Assembly: GCF_014268755.2 (NCBI RefSeq)
Contig: NZ_CP077093.1
Span: 2,096,001-2,160,000, forward strand
Source of the DNA: Pseudomonas vanderleydeniana
GTDB lineage: Bacteria; Pseudomonadota; Gammaproteobacteria; Pseudomonadales; Pseudomonadaceae
Reading direction: 5' to 3'
Length of the DNA: 64,000 nt
Below, one piece after another: positions 7,553-16,742 of the stretch (position 1 is its first letter; every line of letters begins with the position of its first letter). A model generated the notes under the pieces. That model saw nothing but the letters and a program-made list of their open reading frames with translations. It was not told the origin of the DNA and ran no database searches. The position numbers were made by a program, and so were the translations under genes.

Positions 7553-8344
7553 CTAGCGGTGCGTGGCGATCCAGATCAGCAACCCGGCCTGGAACACCGC
7601 GAAGGCCACCAGGCAGGTGATGGTGAAGCGTAGCCCGCTGTCTTCACGCTTGAACTTGCTGACCCGCTCTTCCTGCTGGCGCAGTTTCACTTCCTGTTCC
7701 TGCAGGTTCTGCTCGGCCTGCTGAAGCATCTGCGAAGCTTCGAGAATCTCCACGAACTGCACTTTCTCGGTGTTCCACTGGGCCAGCAGCTCGCCAACCT
7801 GCATGTCCTTGAAGCTGCCCTTGAGGTGCTGCGGGTCGGCATAGACCACGTCGAAACCCTGTACCCGCAGGAAATGGTCGCGGCGCAGGCGGGTGTCTTC
7901 GTTCAGGGCGTCCTTGTTCTGCAGGGCGGCGCCGTCGATCCGGTAGTGCGACCATTTCTTCTGTGCCCAGCTCGCCGCCTGGGCTACCAGGAAACGCCCG
8001 ATCCCCCGGTTCCAGGGCTCCACCTGCAGGCCGCTCTCGGGCCCGAAGTGCACGCGTTTGGTGGTGTGGTCGACCCACATGTCGAGCTGGTTCTGTTCCT
8101 TGCGCACCTTCTGCGCCGGCAACTGGATGGTCATGCGCAGCAGGCTGCGCTCCTTGCTGTTGCGCTCGGCGTAGCCGAACTGGACAAAGCGCAGGGGTCG
8201 CCCGCCGGTGTTGCGATCAGTGGCCAACGGGGCCAGGCGCAGCATCTTGAAGTGCTCGGGTTGCACATCGGCCCACGGCAGTTCCACCGGCGCGGGTTCG
8301 ACGGCTTCGGCGTTGCTTTCGGGTGTCGCTTGAGTTTCTGTCAT
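7553..8344 (-). CDS. Predicted tail-anchored protein with coiled coil and GNAT-like core
   Basis: 263 residues of unknown function. After an acidic N-terminal leader a globular region (about 30-185) contains WNRGIGRFLVAQAASWAQKK and FLRVQGFDVVYADP, which resemble the acetyl-CoA loop and the C-terminal strand of GNAT acetyltransferases. That resemblance is mine by eye only. A glutamine/glutamate-rich coiled coil (about 190-235) and one C-terminal transmembrane helix (LRFTITCLVAFAVFQAGLLI) follow, so the bulk of the protein faces the cytoplasm. The start at 8344 gives MTETQATPE and avoids an unsupported 18-codon extension. Confidence 0.75.
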   Translation of the reverse strand: MTETQATPESNAEAVEPAPVELPWADVQPEHFKMLRLAPLATDRNTGGRPLRFVQFGYAERNSKERSLLRMTIQLPAQKVRKEQNQLDMWVDHTTKRVHFGPESGLQVEPWNRGIGRFLVAQAASWAQKKWSHYRIDGAALQNKDALNEDTRLRRDHFLRVQGFDVVYADPQHLKGSFKDMQVGELLAQWNTEKVQFVEILEASQMLQQAEQNLQEQEVKLRQQEERVSKFKREDSGLRFTITCLVAFAVFQAGLLIWIATHR

Positions 8345-8443
8345 TCGGCGAGATCCTGTCCGTGTCCAGCTTGCCGGTAACAATCGCGATACCGGCAATG
8401 GCCTTATCGGCCGTTTCCGGCAGGACTGGAGGGCAAAATCAAC

Positions 8444-9400
8444 TCAATGGCGAGCAAGTCCGTCGATAAAGCGCACAATCGGCTGTTCCAGGCCGGCGGC
8501 GAGCGGCAGTTGCGGGTCGTTGTAGGAGGCCAACTGCTGCTGGATGTTCTCGGGCACGATACGCAGGATGTGATTCATGCCGTCGATGACTGCCAGTTGC
8601 GCATCCGGCTTGGCCGCCTGCAGCGCCCTGGCGTCGTCGACGCTGACCTGGATATCGTTGCGTCCCTGGACGATCAGCGCGGGGACCTTCAACTGGCCGA
8701 AGGCCGCAGCCGGGTCTTGGCGGAACAGGCTGATCAGGTAGGGTTGGACGCTGGGGCGGAAGATCGGCTCCAACGGTTCCGGGATCGCGGCGTCCAGATG
8801 CCCGGCCTTGAGGCTGTCGAGCAGTTCGTTGCTGCGCAGCATCAAGGCCGGCGGCAGTCGCTTGGCCAACTGTTGGCGCAGTACCTGGTCGACCGGACGA
8901 CCACTGCCCGACACGGAAATGACCCCGGCGGCATCCAGTTGCGGCGCGGCGAGGGTGGCGATCAGCGCGCCCTCGCTGTGGCCGAGCAGGAACAGGGGGC
9001 CCAGGCGCGGGTCGGCCTTGAGCTTCCTGCCCCAGGCCACGGTATCGGCGACGTAGGCCTCGACGCTCAGGTTGCGCTCGTTGGGCGTGGCCGCCAGGCT
9101 CGCCGCCACGCCACGCTTGTCGTAGCGCACGCTGGCGATATCGTGCTTGGCCAGCATCCAGGCCAGTCGCTTGAGGCTGTCGTTGCGCCCCCCATCGGGA
9201 TTGTTGCCATCGCGGTCGGTGGGGCCGGAGCCGGCGACGATCAGCACCACCGGAACCGGTTTGTCGGACTGGGGCAGCAGCAGTGAACCGAACAGCTTGC
9301 CATTGCCGGTATCGAGTTCGATCGGTCGTTGCAGGACGACGCCGGCCTTTGCCAGGCCGCTGAACAGGGTAAGGGTCAGGAGTAAAAGTCGCAGCATCAT
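8444..9400 (-). CDS. Exported alpha/beta hydrolase
   Basis: 318 residues with a clear signal peptide ([18 protein letters not shown]). The serine hydrolase fold shows the oxyanion segment [14 protein letters not shown], the nucleophile elbow [11 protein letters not shown] and the late histidine in [10 protein letters not shown]. It is probably periplasmic. The family resembles the YqiA/dienelactone-hydrolase-like exported esterases; the substrate is unknown. The start region offers GTG-ATG-ATG in tandem; I take the first ATG. It is divergent from aroC. Confidence 0.85.
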   Translation of the reverse strand: MMLRLLLLTLTLFSGLAKAGVVLQRPIELDTGNGKLFGSLLLPQSDKPVPVVLIVAGSGPTDRDGNNPDGGRNDSLKRLAWMLAKHDIASVRYDKRGVAASLAATPNERNLSVEAYVADTVAWGRKLKADPRLGPLFLLGHSEGALIATLAAPQLDAAGVISVSGSGRPVDQVLRQQLAKRLPPALMLRSNELLDSLKAGHLDAAIPEPLEPIFRPSVQPYLISLFRQDPAAAFGQLKVPALIVQGRNDIQVSVDDARALQAAKPDAQLAVIDGMNHILRIVPENIQQQLASYNDPQLPLAAGLEQPIVRFIDGLARH

Positions 9401-9527
9401 CACGCCATCATGGACACGGTGGCGGTTGGACTCGCAACCGCCGATAAGGTTCGAGGATGAACTAGTTGGACAGCCTGCGTATACTGGGGCGCTCGGTTAT
9501 CTAGATCTGATTCGCGGAGCGTCCTGC

Positions 9528-10619
9528 ATGTCCGGCAATACCTACGGCAAGCTGTTCACTGTCACCACCGCCGGCGAAAGCCATGGCCCGGCGTTGGTCG
9601 CCATTGTCGATGGCTGCCCGCCAGGCCTGGAGCTGTCGCTGGAGGATCTGCAGCGCGATCTCGACCGGCGCAAGCCCGGCACCAACCGGCACACCACCCA
9701 GCGCCAGGAGCCGGACGAGGTGGAGATCCTCTCCGGGGTCTTCGAAGGACGCACCACCGGCTGCGCGATCGGCCTGCTGATTCGCAACACCGACCAGAAG
9801 TCCAAGGACTACTCGGCGATCAAGGACCTGTTCCGCCCGGCCCACGCCGACTACACCTACCACCACAAGTACGGTGAGCGCGACTACCGTGGTGGTGGCC
9901 GCAGTTCGGCGCGCGAAACCGCCATGCGCGTGGCTGCCGGCGCCATCGCCAAGAAATTCCTCGCCAGCCAGGGCATCGTCATTCGTGGCTACATGAGCCA
10001 GCTGGGTCCGATCGAGATTCCCTTCAAGACCTGGGAGTCGGTCGAGCAGAATGCCTTCTTCAGCCCTGATCCGGACAAGGTGCCGGAGCTGGAGGCCTAC
10101 ATGGACCAGCTGCGCCGTGACCAGGACTCGGTCGGCGCGAAGATCACCGTGGTTGCCGAGGGGGTGATGCCCGGCCTTGGCGAGCCGATCTTCGACCGCC
10201 TGGATGCCGAACTGGCCCATGCGCTGATGAGCATCAACGCAGTCAAGGGCGTGGAAATCGGCGCCGGTTTCGCCTGTGTGTCCCAGCGTGGTACCGAGCA
10301 CCGCGACGAGCTGACGCCGGAAGGTTTCCTCAGCAACAACGCCGGCGGCATTCTCGGTGGCATCTCGTCCGGCCAGCCGATCGTCGCGCACCTGGCGCTC
10401 AAGCCAACCTCCAGCATCACCACGCCGGGCCGTTCCATCGACATTCATGGCAACCCGGTGGACGTGATCACCAAGGGCCGCCATGACCCGTGCGTCGGCA
10501 TCCGTGCCACGCCGATCGCCGAGGCGATGATGGCCATCGTGCTGATGGACCACCTGCTGCGCCATCGTGCGCAGAATGCGGATGTGCGTGTCAGCACACC
10601 GGTGCTGGGCCAACTGTAA
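9528..10619 (+). CDS. aroC: Chorismate synthase
   Basis: Last step of the shikimate pathway: eliminates phosphate from EPSP to give chorismate, using reduced FMN. 363 residues, the normal length. Recognisable signatures are [18 protein letters not shown] at the N terminus, [20 protein letters not shown] in the middle and [17 protein letters not shown] near the end. The ATG at 9528 begins the canonical MSGNTYGK. Its stop overlaps the start of the MFS gene by one base (TAATG), so the two are translationally coupled. Confidence 0.97.
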   Translation: MSGNTYGKLFTVTTAGESHGPALVAIVDGCPPGLELSLEDLQRDLDRRKPGTNRHTTQRQEPDEVEILSGVFEGRTTGCAIGLLIRNTDQKSKDYSAIKDLFRPAHADYTYHHKYGERDYRGGGRSSARETAMRVAAGAIAKKFLASQGIVIRGYMSQLGPIEIPFKTWESVEQNAFFSPDPDKVPELEAYMDQLRRDQDSVGAKITVVAEGVMPGLGEPIFDRLDAELAHALMSINAVKGVEIGAGFACVSQRGTEHRDELTPEGFLSNNAGGILGGISSGQPIVAHLALKPTSSITTPGRSIDIHGNPVDVITKGRHDPCVGIRATPIAEAMMAIVLMDHLLRHRAQNADVRVSTPVLGQL

Positions 10620-11773
10620 TGTCGGGGGCGCCGCTCCCTTACTGGCGGCTTTCCGGTTTCTACCTGTTCTACTTCGCCCTGCTCGGCGCCACGGCGCCGT
10701 ACCTGGCGCTGTATTTCCATCACCTGGGGTTCGTCCCGGCGCGGATCGGCGAACTGGTGGCGATTCCGATGCTGATGCGCTGCGTGGCGCCGAACATCTG
10801 GGGCTGGCTGGGTGACTACACCGGGCGGCGCCTGCTGATCGTGCGTTGCGGCGCGGCCTGCACGCTGCTGGCGTTCTCGCTGATCTTTCTCGACAAGAGC
10901 TATGCCTGGCTGGCGCTGGTCATGGCGCTGCATGCGTTCTTCTGGCACGCCGTATTGCCGCAGTTCGAGGTCATCACCCTGGCGCACCTGCAAGGCCAGC
11001 CCGGGCGCTACAGCCAGATCCGCCTGTGGGGCTCGATCGGCTTCATCCTTGCCGTGGTGCTGATCGGTCGCCTGTTCGAGTGGCTGAGCCTGGACATCTA
11101 CCCGATGACGGTCGTGGTGATCATGGCCGGCATTGCGCTGAGCACGGCCTGGGTGCCCAACGCTCAACCGGCGGCCGGGGGCGAACGGCCAGCCGGCGAG
11201 GGCTTCCTCGGCCAACTGCGCAGCCCCGGCGTGCTGGCGTTCTACGTGTGCGTCGCGCTGATGCAACTGAGCCACGGTCCCTACTACACCTTCCTGACCC
11301 TGCACCTGGAAAGCCTCGGCTACAGCCGCGGGTTGATCGGCATGCTCTGGGCGCTGGGCGTGGTCGCCGAGGTGCTGATGTTCCTGGGCATGAGCCGGAT
11401 CCTCGCGCGGTTTTCCGTGCGCCGGGTGCTGCTGGCGAGTTTCCTGCTGGCGGCCTTGCGCTGGCTGCTGCTGGGTTCCCTGGCCGAGCACCTGTGGGTG
11501 CTGCTGTTTGCCCAGCTGTTGCACGCGGCAACGTTCGGCAGCTTCCACGCTTCGGCCATTCATTTCGTCCAGCGCAGTTTCGGCGCGCGCCAGCAGGGGC
11601 AGGGGCAGGCGCTCTATGCCGCGCTGTCCGGGACCGGTGGTGCCCTGGGCGCGTTGTACGCCGGCTACAGCTGGAATGCCCTGGGGCCGACCCTGACTTT
11701 CAGTATCGCCAGCCTGGCGGTCCTGGCCGCCGCGATTATCATTGCCACACGCATGCAAGAGGCCCGGCCCTGA
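10619..11773 (+). CDS. MFS transporter, phenyl-propionate permease-like branch
   Basis: 384 residues with 12 predicted membrane helices. The first helix reads LSGFYLFYFALLGATAPYLA and the A-loop GWLGDYTGRR carries the MFS signature between helices 2 and 3. RLWGSIGFILAV in helix 5 is typical of the HcaT/PPP branch. The start codon shares its A with the aroC stop. The conserved place after aroC in pseudomonads suggests a housekeeping role, but the substrate is not known. Confidence 0.88.
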   Translation: MSGAPLPYWRLSGFYLFYFALLGATAPYLALYFHHLGFVPARIGELVAIPMLMRCVAPNIWGWLGDYTGRRLLIVRCGAACTLLAFSLIFLDKSYAWLALVMALHAFFWHAVLPQFEVITLAHLQGQPGRYSQIRLWGSIGFILAVVLIGRLFEWLSLDIYPMTVVVIMAGIALSTAWVPNAQPAAGGERPAGEGFLGQLRSPGVLAFYVCVALMQLSHGPYYTFLTLHLESLGYSRGLIGMLWALGVVAEVLMFLGMSRILARFSVRRVLLASFLLAALRWLLLGSLAEHLWVLLFAQLLHAATFGSFHASAIHFVQRSFGARQQGQGQALYAALSGTGGALGALYAGYSWNALGPTLTFSIASLAVLAAAIIIATRMQEARP

Positions 11774-11798
11774 GCCCGCCCCGAGGAAATAGAAGCCC

Positions 11799-12341
11799 AT
11801 GAGCAGTCTGTTCGTTTACCCCGTTAGCAGCCCGGACCTTCCGAACAAGGTCCTGACCCATGTCGACGACATGGCCTCGACCCTGACGGAACTGGGCGTT
11901 CGTTTCGAGCGCTTCTGCGTGGCGACAGCGGTTCGTCCTGGCACCGCCGAAGAGGACGTGCTCGACGCCGCCCGGGCGCAACTCGATCAATTGATGACTC
12001 AGCATGGCTGCGTCGCGGTCGAGGTCATCAGCCTCGACAACAACCATCCGCAGAAGGCCGAGCGCTGTGCGGCACTGCTGCGCGAACAGCGCCAGGATGC
12101 CGGGCAGGTGTGGTGCTTCCTCGGTGGTCGCGGGCAACTCAGCCTGCATCTCGGCGATTATGTTTATGCCGTGCAGTGCGAGAGGAATGACCTGGTGGTG
12201 GTCCCGGCCGGTACCGCCCATTGGTTCGACCTGGGCGAAGAGCCTCGCTGCGTGGTGCTTCGCCTGTTCGACAAGACCGAGCGGGCGCTCAGCCTGGTCG
12301 AAGATGACCTGGCGGGCCGTTTCCCCGGCCTTGACGACTGA
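11799..12341 (+). CDS. Acireductone dioxygenase homologue with replaced metal ligands
   Basis: 180 residues that read throughout as an MtnD cupin: SSPDLPNKVLTHVDDMASTL near the start, NHPQKAER, DYVYAVQCERNDLVVVPAG and AHWFDLGE. The HxHxxxxE motif that holds Fe/Ni (H96, H98, E102 in characterised enzymes) is here Q97-R-Q99 and Q103; only the last histidine (H141) remains. Acireductone oxidation by the known mechanism is therefore unlikely. The usual partners mtnB and mtnC are not adjacent. The frame is intact and it follows the MFS gene by 25 bp with a GAGGAA ribosome site, so it is probably expressed. It could be a regulatory or binding cupin. Confidence 0.85.
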   Translation: MSSLFVYPVSSPDLPNKVLTHVDDMASTLTELGVRFERFCVATAVRPGTAEEDVLDAARAQLDQLMTQHGCVAVEVISLDNNHPQKAERCAALLREQRQDAGQVWCFLGGRGQLSLHLGDYVYAVQCERNDLVVVPAGTAHWFDLGEEPRCVVLRLFDKTERALSLVEDDLAGRFPGLDD

Positions 12342-12351
12342 AGGCCCGGGG

Positions 12352-12450
12352 GGCCGACATTAAACAATCGCCACACGGCTGGAGTGATTAAAACTTGAGT
12401 CGGAAGTGAATGTTTCAAATTGTAGGATGCTGCCTAATGAAATGTCGGCC
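12352..12450. repeat. Spaced inverted repeat upstream of the LuxR-type gene
   Basis: GGCCGACATT at 12352-12361 and its exact complement AATGTCGGCC at 12441-12450 are separated by 79 bp of AT-richer DNA. It could fold as a long hairpin or act as a two-site operator. It starts 10 bp after the MtnD-like stop codon. Confidence 0.4.
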
Positions 12451-12567
12451 ATCCCTGTTTATGTTTGTGGTTGGTTGTTAATTCCCGCTTCTGTGTAACT
12501 CTCTATTTTTGACGGTTGTCTGGCCAACAGCTGTGCGAACTGTTGAAAATCACAGGGAGAAACAGAC

Positions 12568-12918
12568 ATGAGCATTTCCAGGATACTGGCGGCCGGTGCT
12601 GCGCCCACGGCTGTGCACCGGCCGGCAGATATCGAGGAGTCGAGAACAGCGCTTAAACAGGATGTTGTTCAAGTGGCGTTGCTGCCGGTCTTGAAGAAGA
12701 ACTGCAGAAACCGTCTTTCCAAGGCCCAGACACTCAGCGAGAAGGAACTGGAAGTTCTCCGGTGGGCGCGAGCGGGCAAGACGGTGTGGGAAATCAGCAT
12801 GATCCGCAACGTGTCCGAAGCCACGGTGAAGTTTCACCTGCGCAACATCTATCACAAGCTGGGTGTGAGCAACCGGGCTCACGCGGTGGGCGAGGCCGTC
12901 AACCGCGGCCTCGTCTAG
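12568..12918 (+). CDS. Small LuxR-type regulator consisting of the DNA-binding domain only
   Basis: 116 residues. A 50-residue leader without a recognisable domain precedes a complete LuxR/GerE helix-turn-helix: LSEKELEVLRWARAGKTVWE, the recognition helix SEATVKFHLRNIYHKLGV and SNRAHAVGEAV. There is no autoinducer-binding or receiver domain, so activity must be set by amount or by a partner. CAGGGAG lies 9 bp upstream of the ATG. The gene is single, between the MtnD-like gene and a convergent DUF3509 gene, with a 226-bp leader region in front. Confidence 0.87.
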   Translation: MSISRILAAGAAPTAVHRPADIEESRTALKQDVVQVALLPVLKKNCRNRLSKAQTLSEKELEVLRWARAGKTVWEISMIRNVSEATVKFHLRNIYHKLGVSNRAHAVGEAVNRGLV

Positions 12919-12927
12919 TGGCCCGTT

Positions 12928-13200
12928 TCAGTGGTAGGACGGCAGGGCGAAGCGGTTCTGGCTCTGCAGCAGGGAAATGGCTGGCAGTTCGCTTGGCTGC
13001 TCGGCAAGGTCGCGACGAATCGCGCTGATCACCCAGGTCAGTTGCTCGGCAGTGTGCAGTTGGGCATAGGAGATGCAGCGTTTCATCTGCTTGCCGTCGC
13101 GGTCGCGCAATGTCAGCAGCACACCGCCATCGGGACGTGGCTGGGTGGTGACTTCGTAGTTGGAGAATACAGAAGAGAATTTTTCCTGGATCAGGTCCAT
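12928..13200 (-). CDS. DUF3509 family protein
   Basis: 90-residue cytoplasmic protein of a family I know almost only from Pseudomonas, with no assigned function. The characteristic N-terminal text is MDLIQEKFSSVFSNYEV, followed by TLRDRDGKQMKR and QLTWVISAIRRDL. The start at 13200 has a GGAG 9 nt upstream. Upstream extension to 13245 is unsupported. It is convergent with the LuxR-type gene and divergent from the acyl-CoA synthetase gene. Confidence 0.85.
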   Translation of the reverse strand: MDLIQEKFSSVFSNYEVTTQPRPDGGVLLTLRDRDGKQMKRCISYAQLHTAEQLTWVISAIRRDLAEQPSELPAISLLQSQNRFALPSYH

Positions 13201-13579
13201 GTCGATCGACTCCGTCAGCGAGTTAGTGGCTAGGCATGGAGTCATGGTTGCAGTGATTGTGCCAGCATCCTTGATTTTAAAAATCCATATAAATCAATTG
13301 GTTAGCGTTATTTTGGAATCGTGGCGTCGTGCAAAATGCAAGATTGGCTATCGTGCATCCTGCATTTTGCCCAGCGGTGGCCGATGGCGGTCCTGATCAG
13401 CGCGAGGATACAAAACTTTGCAAAACCTTCATGTACAGCTTCGCCGGGGTTGCCGTATTTTCGAAGCGAGACGGGCCCCCGGTGAGGCTGCGAATTCCGG
13501 GGCTGCAACAAGGAAGGTTGGCGAGGTTGTCGGCCCGGACGACGTTCGCTCGATAATAATAAAAGACAGGATGTGACCC
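13201..13579. other. Gene-free divergent regulatory region
   Basis: 379 bp between the DUF3509 gene and the acyl-CoA synthetase gene. AT-rich DNA near 13260-13320 is the likely promoter zone for DUF3509. A strong inverted repeat (13331-13370, listed separately) lies in the middle. No gene is seen. Confidence 0.6.
13331..13370. promoter_or_regulatory. Inverted repeat, possible operator or hairpin
   Basis: GCAAAATGCAAGAT (13331-13344) and ATCCTGCATTTTGC (13357-13370) are reverse complements with one mismatch, around a 12-bp centre. Each arm itself contains the small palindrome TGCAnnnnTGCA in part. The place between divergent genes suggests a regulator site; which protein binds is unknown. Confidence 0.45.
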
Positions 13580-15418
13580 ATGAACGTTCAACATGATGAC
13601 GTGATCACCTGGGGCATGATGCTCCGCAAACTTCCCACTGTTGCCAAGGCGCTGCCGCGTGTCATTCGCGGGCTCAAGCTGTCCAAGGTGAAGACCCCCG
13701 ACCAGCCCTGTGGGCTCGCCTGGAGTTTCGAGCAGGCGGTAGCCCGCAATCCCTCGGGCGCGGCACTGCTGTACGGCAACCGTTCCCTGAGCTACCAGCA
13801 GGCCAACCAGTGGGCCAACCGCATCGCCCACTACCTGCTCGGCCAGGGCATCGGCAAGGGCGATGTGGTGGGCATCCTCGTCGAGAACCGGATCGAGCTG
13901 CTGGTAACGATCCTGGCGGTCGCCAAGGTGGGCGGTGTCTGCGCGATGCTCAACACCTCCCAGACCCAGGGCGCACTGGTGCATAGCATCACCCTGGTGT
14001 CGCCGGTGGCGATGGTGGTCGGTGCGGAACTGCTCGGTGCCTATTCGGCCGTGAGCGATCAGGTCGACATCGATCCGGCCCGGCACTACTTCGTGGCGGA
14101 CCAGGACACCGACGTCGATCCGGGCGAGGCGCCCGCGGGCTGGATCAACCTGATGGGTGCCAGCCTCGGCCAGGACCAGACGAACCCGGCCACCAGCCAG
14201 CAGGTCTTCGCTGATGACCCGTGCTTCTATATCTATACCTCCGGGACCACTGGCCTGCCCAAGGCCGGGATTTTCCGCCATGGCCGCTGGATGAAGACCT
14301 ACGCCAGCTTCGGCCTGATCGCTCTCGACATGGGCCCGCAGGATGTCCTTTATTGCACCCTGCCGCTGTATCACGCCACCGGCCTGTGCGTGTGCTGGGG
14401 ATCGGCGATCGCCGGGGCTTCGGGATTCGCTTTCCGGCGCAAGTTCAGCGCCAGCCAGTTCTGGGAGGAGGCGCGGCGCTTCAATGCCACGACCCTGGGC
14501 TATGTGGGCGAGCTGTGCCGCTACCTGCTGGACCAGCCGCCGAGCCCCGCGGACCGGGACAACAAGGTGACGAAGATGATTGGCAACGGCCTGCGTCCCA
14601 GCGTCTGGCGGGAGTTCAAGCAGCGTTTCGACATCGATCACATCAGCGAATTCTACGCCGCCAGCGATGGCAACATCGGTTTCACCAACGCGCTCAACTT
14701 CAACAACACCATCGGCTTCTCGCTGATGTCCTGGGCCCTGGTGGAGTACGCCCCGGATTGCGGCACGCCATTGCGCGATGCCAACGGCTTCATGCGCAAG
14801 GTGCCCAAGGGAGGGCAGGGCCTGTTGCTGGCCCGGATCGACGACAAGGCGCCGCTGGATGGCTACACCGAATCGGCCAAGACCCAGAAGGTCGTGTTGT
14901 GCGACGTGTTCGAAAAGGGCGACCGCTACTTCAATACCGGCGACCTGCTGCGCGACATCGGCTTCGGGCATGCCCAGTTCGTCGACCGCCTGGGTGACTC
15001 CTACCGCTGGAAGGGCGAGAACGTCTCGACAACCGAAGTGGAAAACATCCTGCTGCAGCATCCGCACATCGCCGAGGTGGTGGCCTATGGGGTGGAAATC
15101 AACAACACCAACGGTCGCGCCGGAATGGCGGCGATTACCCCGGCCGAATCGTTGGCGACCCTGGATTTTACCGAGCTGCTGAGTTTTGCTCGCCAGCAGA
15201 TGCCGACCTATGCGATCCCGCTGTTCCTGCGCGTGAAGCTGAAGATGGAAACCACCGGCACGTTCAAGTACCAGAAGGGCCGGCTCCGCGACGAAGCCTT
15301 CGATCCCGGCAAGGTCGGCGAGGATCCGATCTATGCCTGGCTGCCGGGGTCCGATACGTATGTGCAGGTGACCGGGCAGATACATGAGGAAATCCATGCA
15401 GGCAAGTTCCGTTATTGA
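13580..15418 (+). CDS. Long-chain acyl-CoA synthetase (FATP/FadD-like)
   Basis: 612-residue adenylate-forming enzyme that activates fatty acids to acyl-CoA. The AMP-binding P-loop is YIYTSGTTGLPKAGIF (about residue 216). FATP-branch signatures include HGRWMKTYASFGL, RYFNTGDLLRDIGFGHAQFV and SYRWKGENVSTTEVE, and the C-terminal catalytic lysine sits in TGTFKYQKGRLRDEAF. The order of motifs and the length fit the very-long-chain/FATP group rather than E. coli FadD. The substrate range is not determined by sequence. Confidence 0.9.
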   Translation: MNVQHDDVITWGMMLRKLPTVAKALPRVIRGLKLSKVKTPDQPCGLAWSFEQAVARNPSGAALLYGNRSLSYQQANQWANRIAHYLLGQGIGKGDVVGILVENRIELLVTILAVAKVGGVCAMLNTSQTQGALVHSITLVSPVAMVVGAELLGAYSAVSDQVDIDPARHYFVADQDTDVDPGEAPAGWINLMGASLGQDQTNPATSQQVFADDPCFYIYTSGTTGLPKAGIFRHGRWMKTYASFGLIALDMGPQDVLYCTLPLYHATGLCVCWGSAIAGASGFAFRRKFSASQFWEEARRFNATTLGYVGELCRYLLDQPPSPADRDNKVTKMIGNGLRPSVWREFKQRFDIDHISEFYAASDGNIGFTNALNFNNTIGFSLMSWALVEYAPDCGTPLRDANGFMRKVPKGGQGLLLARIDDKAPLDGYTESAKTQKVVLCDVFEKGDRYFNTGDLLRDIGFGHAQFVDRLGDSYRWKGENVSTTEVENILLQHPHIAEVVAYGVEINNTNGRAGMAAITPAESLATLDFTELLSFARQQMPTYAIPLFLRVKLKMETTGTFKYQKGRLRDEAFDPGKVGEDPIYAWLPGSDTYVQVTGQIHEEIHAGKFRY

Positions 15419-15525
15419 TTCTGGCTATGGAAGCGCTTGAAAAATAAGGCATGACAGGGAAACTCAAGCCCGAGAAACTGGCTCCATAGATCACCAGTTT
15501 CTCGTTGAGCCACAGGGAGTCCGAA

Positions 15526-16044
15526 ATGTCCGATCAAGCCCGCCAAATGACCGAAGAAGAAGCCGCCGAGTTTGCCGAGCAGGTATTCGACGTGGCCCGC
15601 AAGGGCGACGCCGCGATGCTGGCCGCGCTGTTGAGCAGCGGCCTGCCGGTCAACCTGCGCAACCACAAGGGCGATACCCTGCTGATGCTCGCCAGCTACT
15701 ACGGCCACGTCGATGCGGTCCGGGTGTTGCTCGAGCACAAGGCCGATCCGGAGATTCGCAATGCCAACGGCCAGAGCCCGATCGCCGGTGCCGCCTTCAA
15801 GGGCGACCTGCCGATGGTCAAGCTGCTGGTCGAAGGGGGCGCACAGGTCGAGGGCGCTTCGGCGGACGGCCGCACGGCGTTGATGATGGCGGCGATGTTC
15901 AACCGCACCACGATCGTCGAGTACCTGCTTGGCCAGGGTGCCGATCCGCAGGCAACGGATGCCAACGGTGTCACGGCACTGGCGGCAGCCCAGACCATGG
16001 GCGCGGTGGATACCGCCGCGCAACTGCAACAGCTCCAGGCGTGA
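15526..16044 (+). CDS. Ankyrin-repeat protein
   Basis: 172 residues with about four ankyrin repeats, recognised by KGDTLLMLASYYGHVDAVRV, NGQSPIAGAAFKGDLPMVKL, DGRTALMMAAMFNRTTIVEY and NGVTALAAAQTMGAV. No signal peptide, so cytoplasmic, unlike the exported AnkB proteins linked to catalase. CAGGGAG precedes the ATG at 15526. It probably mediates a protein-protein contact; the partner is unknown. The next gene follows after 93 bp. Confidence 0.9.
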   Translation: MSDQARQMTEEEAAEFAEQVFDVARKGDAAMLAALLSSGLPVNLRNHKGDTLLMLASYYGHVDAVRVLLEHKADPEIRNANGQSPIAGAAFKGDLPMVKLLVEGGAQVEGASADGRTALMMAAMFNRTTIVEYLLGQGADPQATDANGVTALAAAQTMGAVDTAAQLQQLQA

Positions 16045-16137
16045 AGTCGCCGACGCCGTGCAGGTCCGGTACCTGCGCGGCGCCGGCATTTGCGCTATCC
16101 TTCGCGCCCCGAACAGCCCCAGGTCGCAGGATCCCCC

Positions 16138-16668
16138 ATGAAAACCGCCCTTATCGAACTCATCACCAAAATCAGCTCCGGCTGCATGGGCGAAGCCGAG
16201 ATCCAGCAGATTGCCGACGAGGCTGCCCAGGCGTATGCCGACGAGGCCGGCTTTCTGGCGGCCAACCCGGACATCAACTATGACGACAGCTTCCCGATCC
16301 CGTTGGGTGAGTGGGTCGTGGTCGGCAGCCTGCCGGAGACGGTCCTGTTCCAGGCCGATACCTACATGGACCTGTTCGCGCAGATCGTTGCGTCGTTCGG
16401 CAAGGACGTACCGTTCAATATCAAGCCCAAGCAACTGGCCAAGGTCGAGCCGCTGACGGCGCTGAACCGGATCCAGATCCAGCTCTCGAGCATGAACCCG
16501 GAGATGGGCGGCTACGTGCTGCTCAATTTCAGCCAACTGCTGGATGACGAGCTGCAGGCCGTGCTGGTCTATGGCAACGAGCTGGCGCGGGTCCTGGAGT
16601 TGTGCGAGCAGGTCGGCATCGCTGCCGCGCCGTCCCTGGAAGCCCTGCGGGTCGCGCTGCACGTCTGA
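16138..16668 (+). CDS. Conserved hypothetical cytoplasmic protein
   Basis: 176 residues, acidic, no membrane segment, no domain I recognise. It begins MKTALIELITKISSG; an AGGA six bases upstream supports the ATG at 16138. Hydrophobic heptads and alternating charged residues suggest a mixed alpha/beta fold. Codon use matches the neighbours. It is on the same strand as the ankyrin gene before and the small membrane protein gene after. Confidence 0.75.
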   Translation: MKTALIELITKISSGCMGEAEIQQIADEAAQAYADEAGFLAANPDINYDDSFPIPLGEWVVVGSLPETVLFQADTYMDLFAQIVASFGKDVPFNIKPKQLAKVEPLTALNRIQIQLSSMNPEMGGYVLLNFSQLLDDELQAVLVYGNELARVLELCEQVGIAAAPSLEALRVALHV

Positions 16669-16742
16669 GGCCGGTAATGGAAGGAACCCTGGCCGTGGCC
16701 GGCTATCCTAGATAGGGCCAGTCCTCACTCGGGAGCAGCACC

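Noticed and set aside
13397..15397. 666-codon minus-strand open frame opposite the acyl-CoA synthetase
   Set aside because: The plus-strand frame has all family motifs; the minus frame matches nothing and is rich in Gly, Val, Arg and His as shadow frames are.
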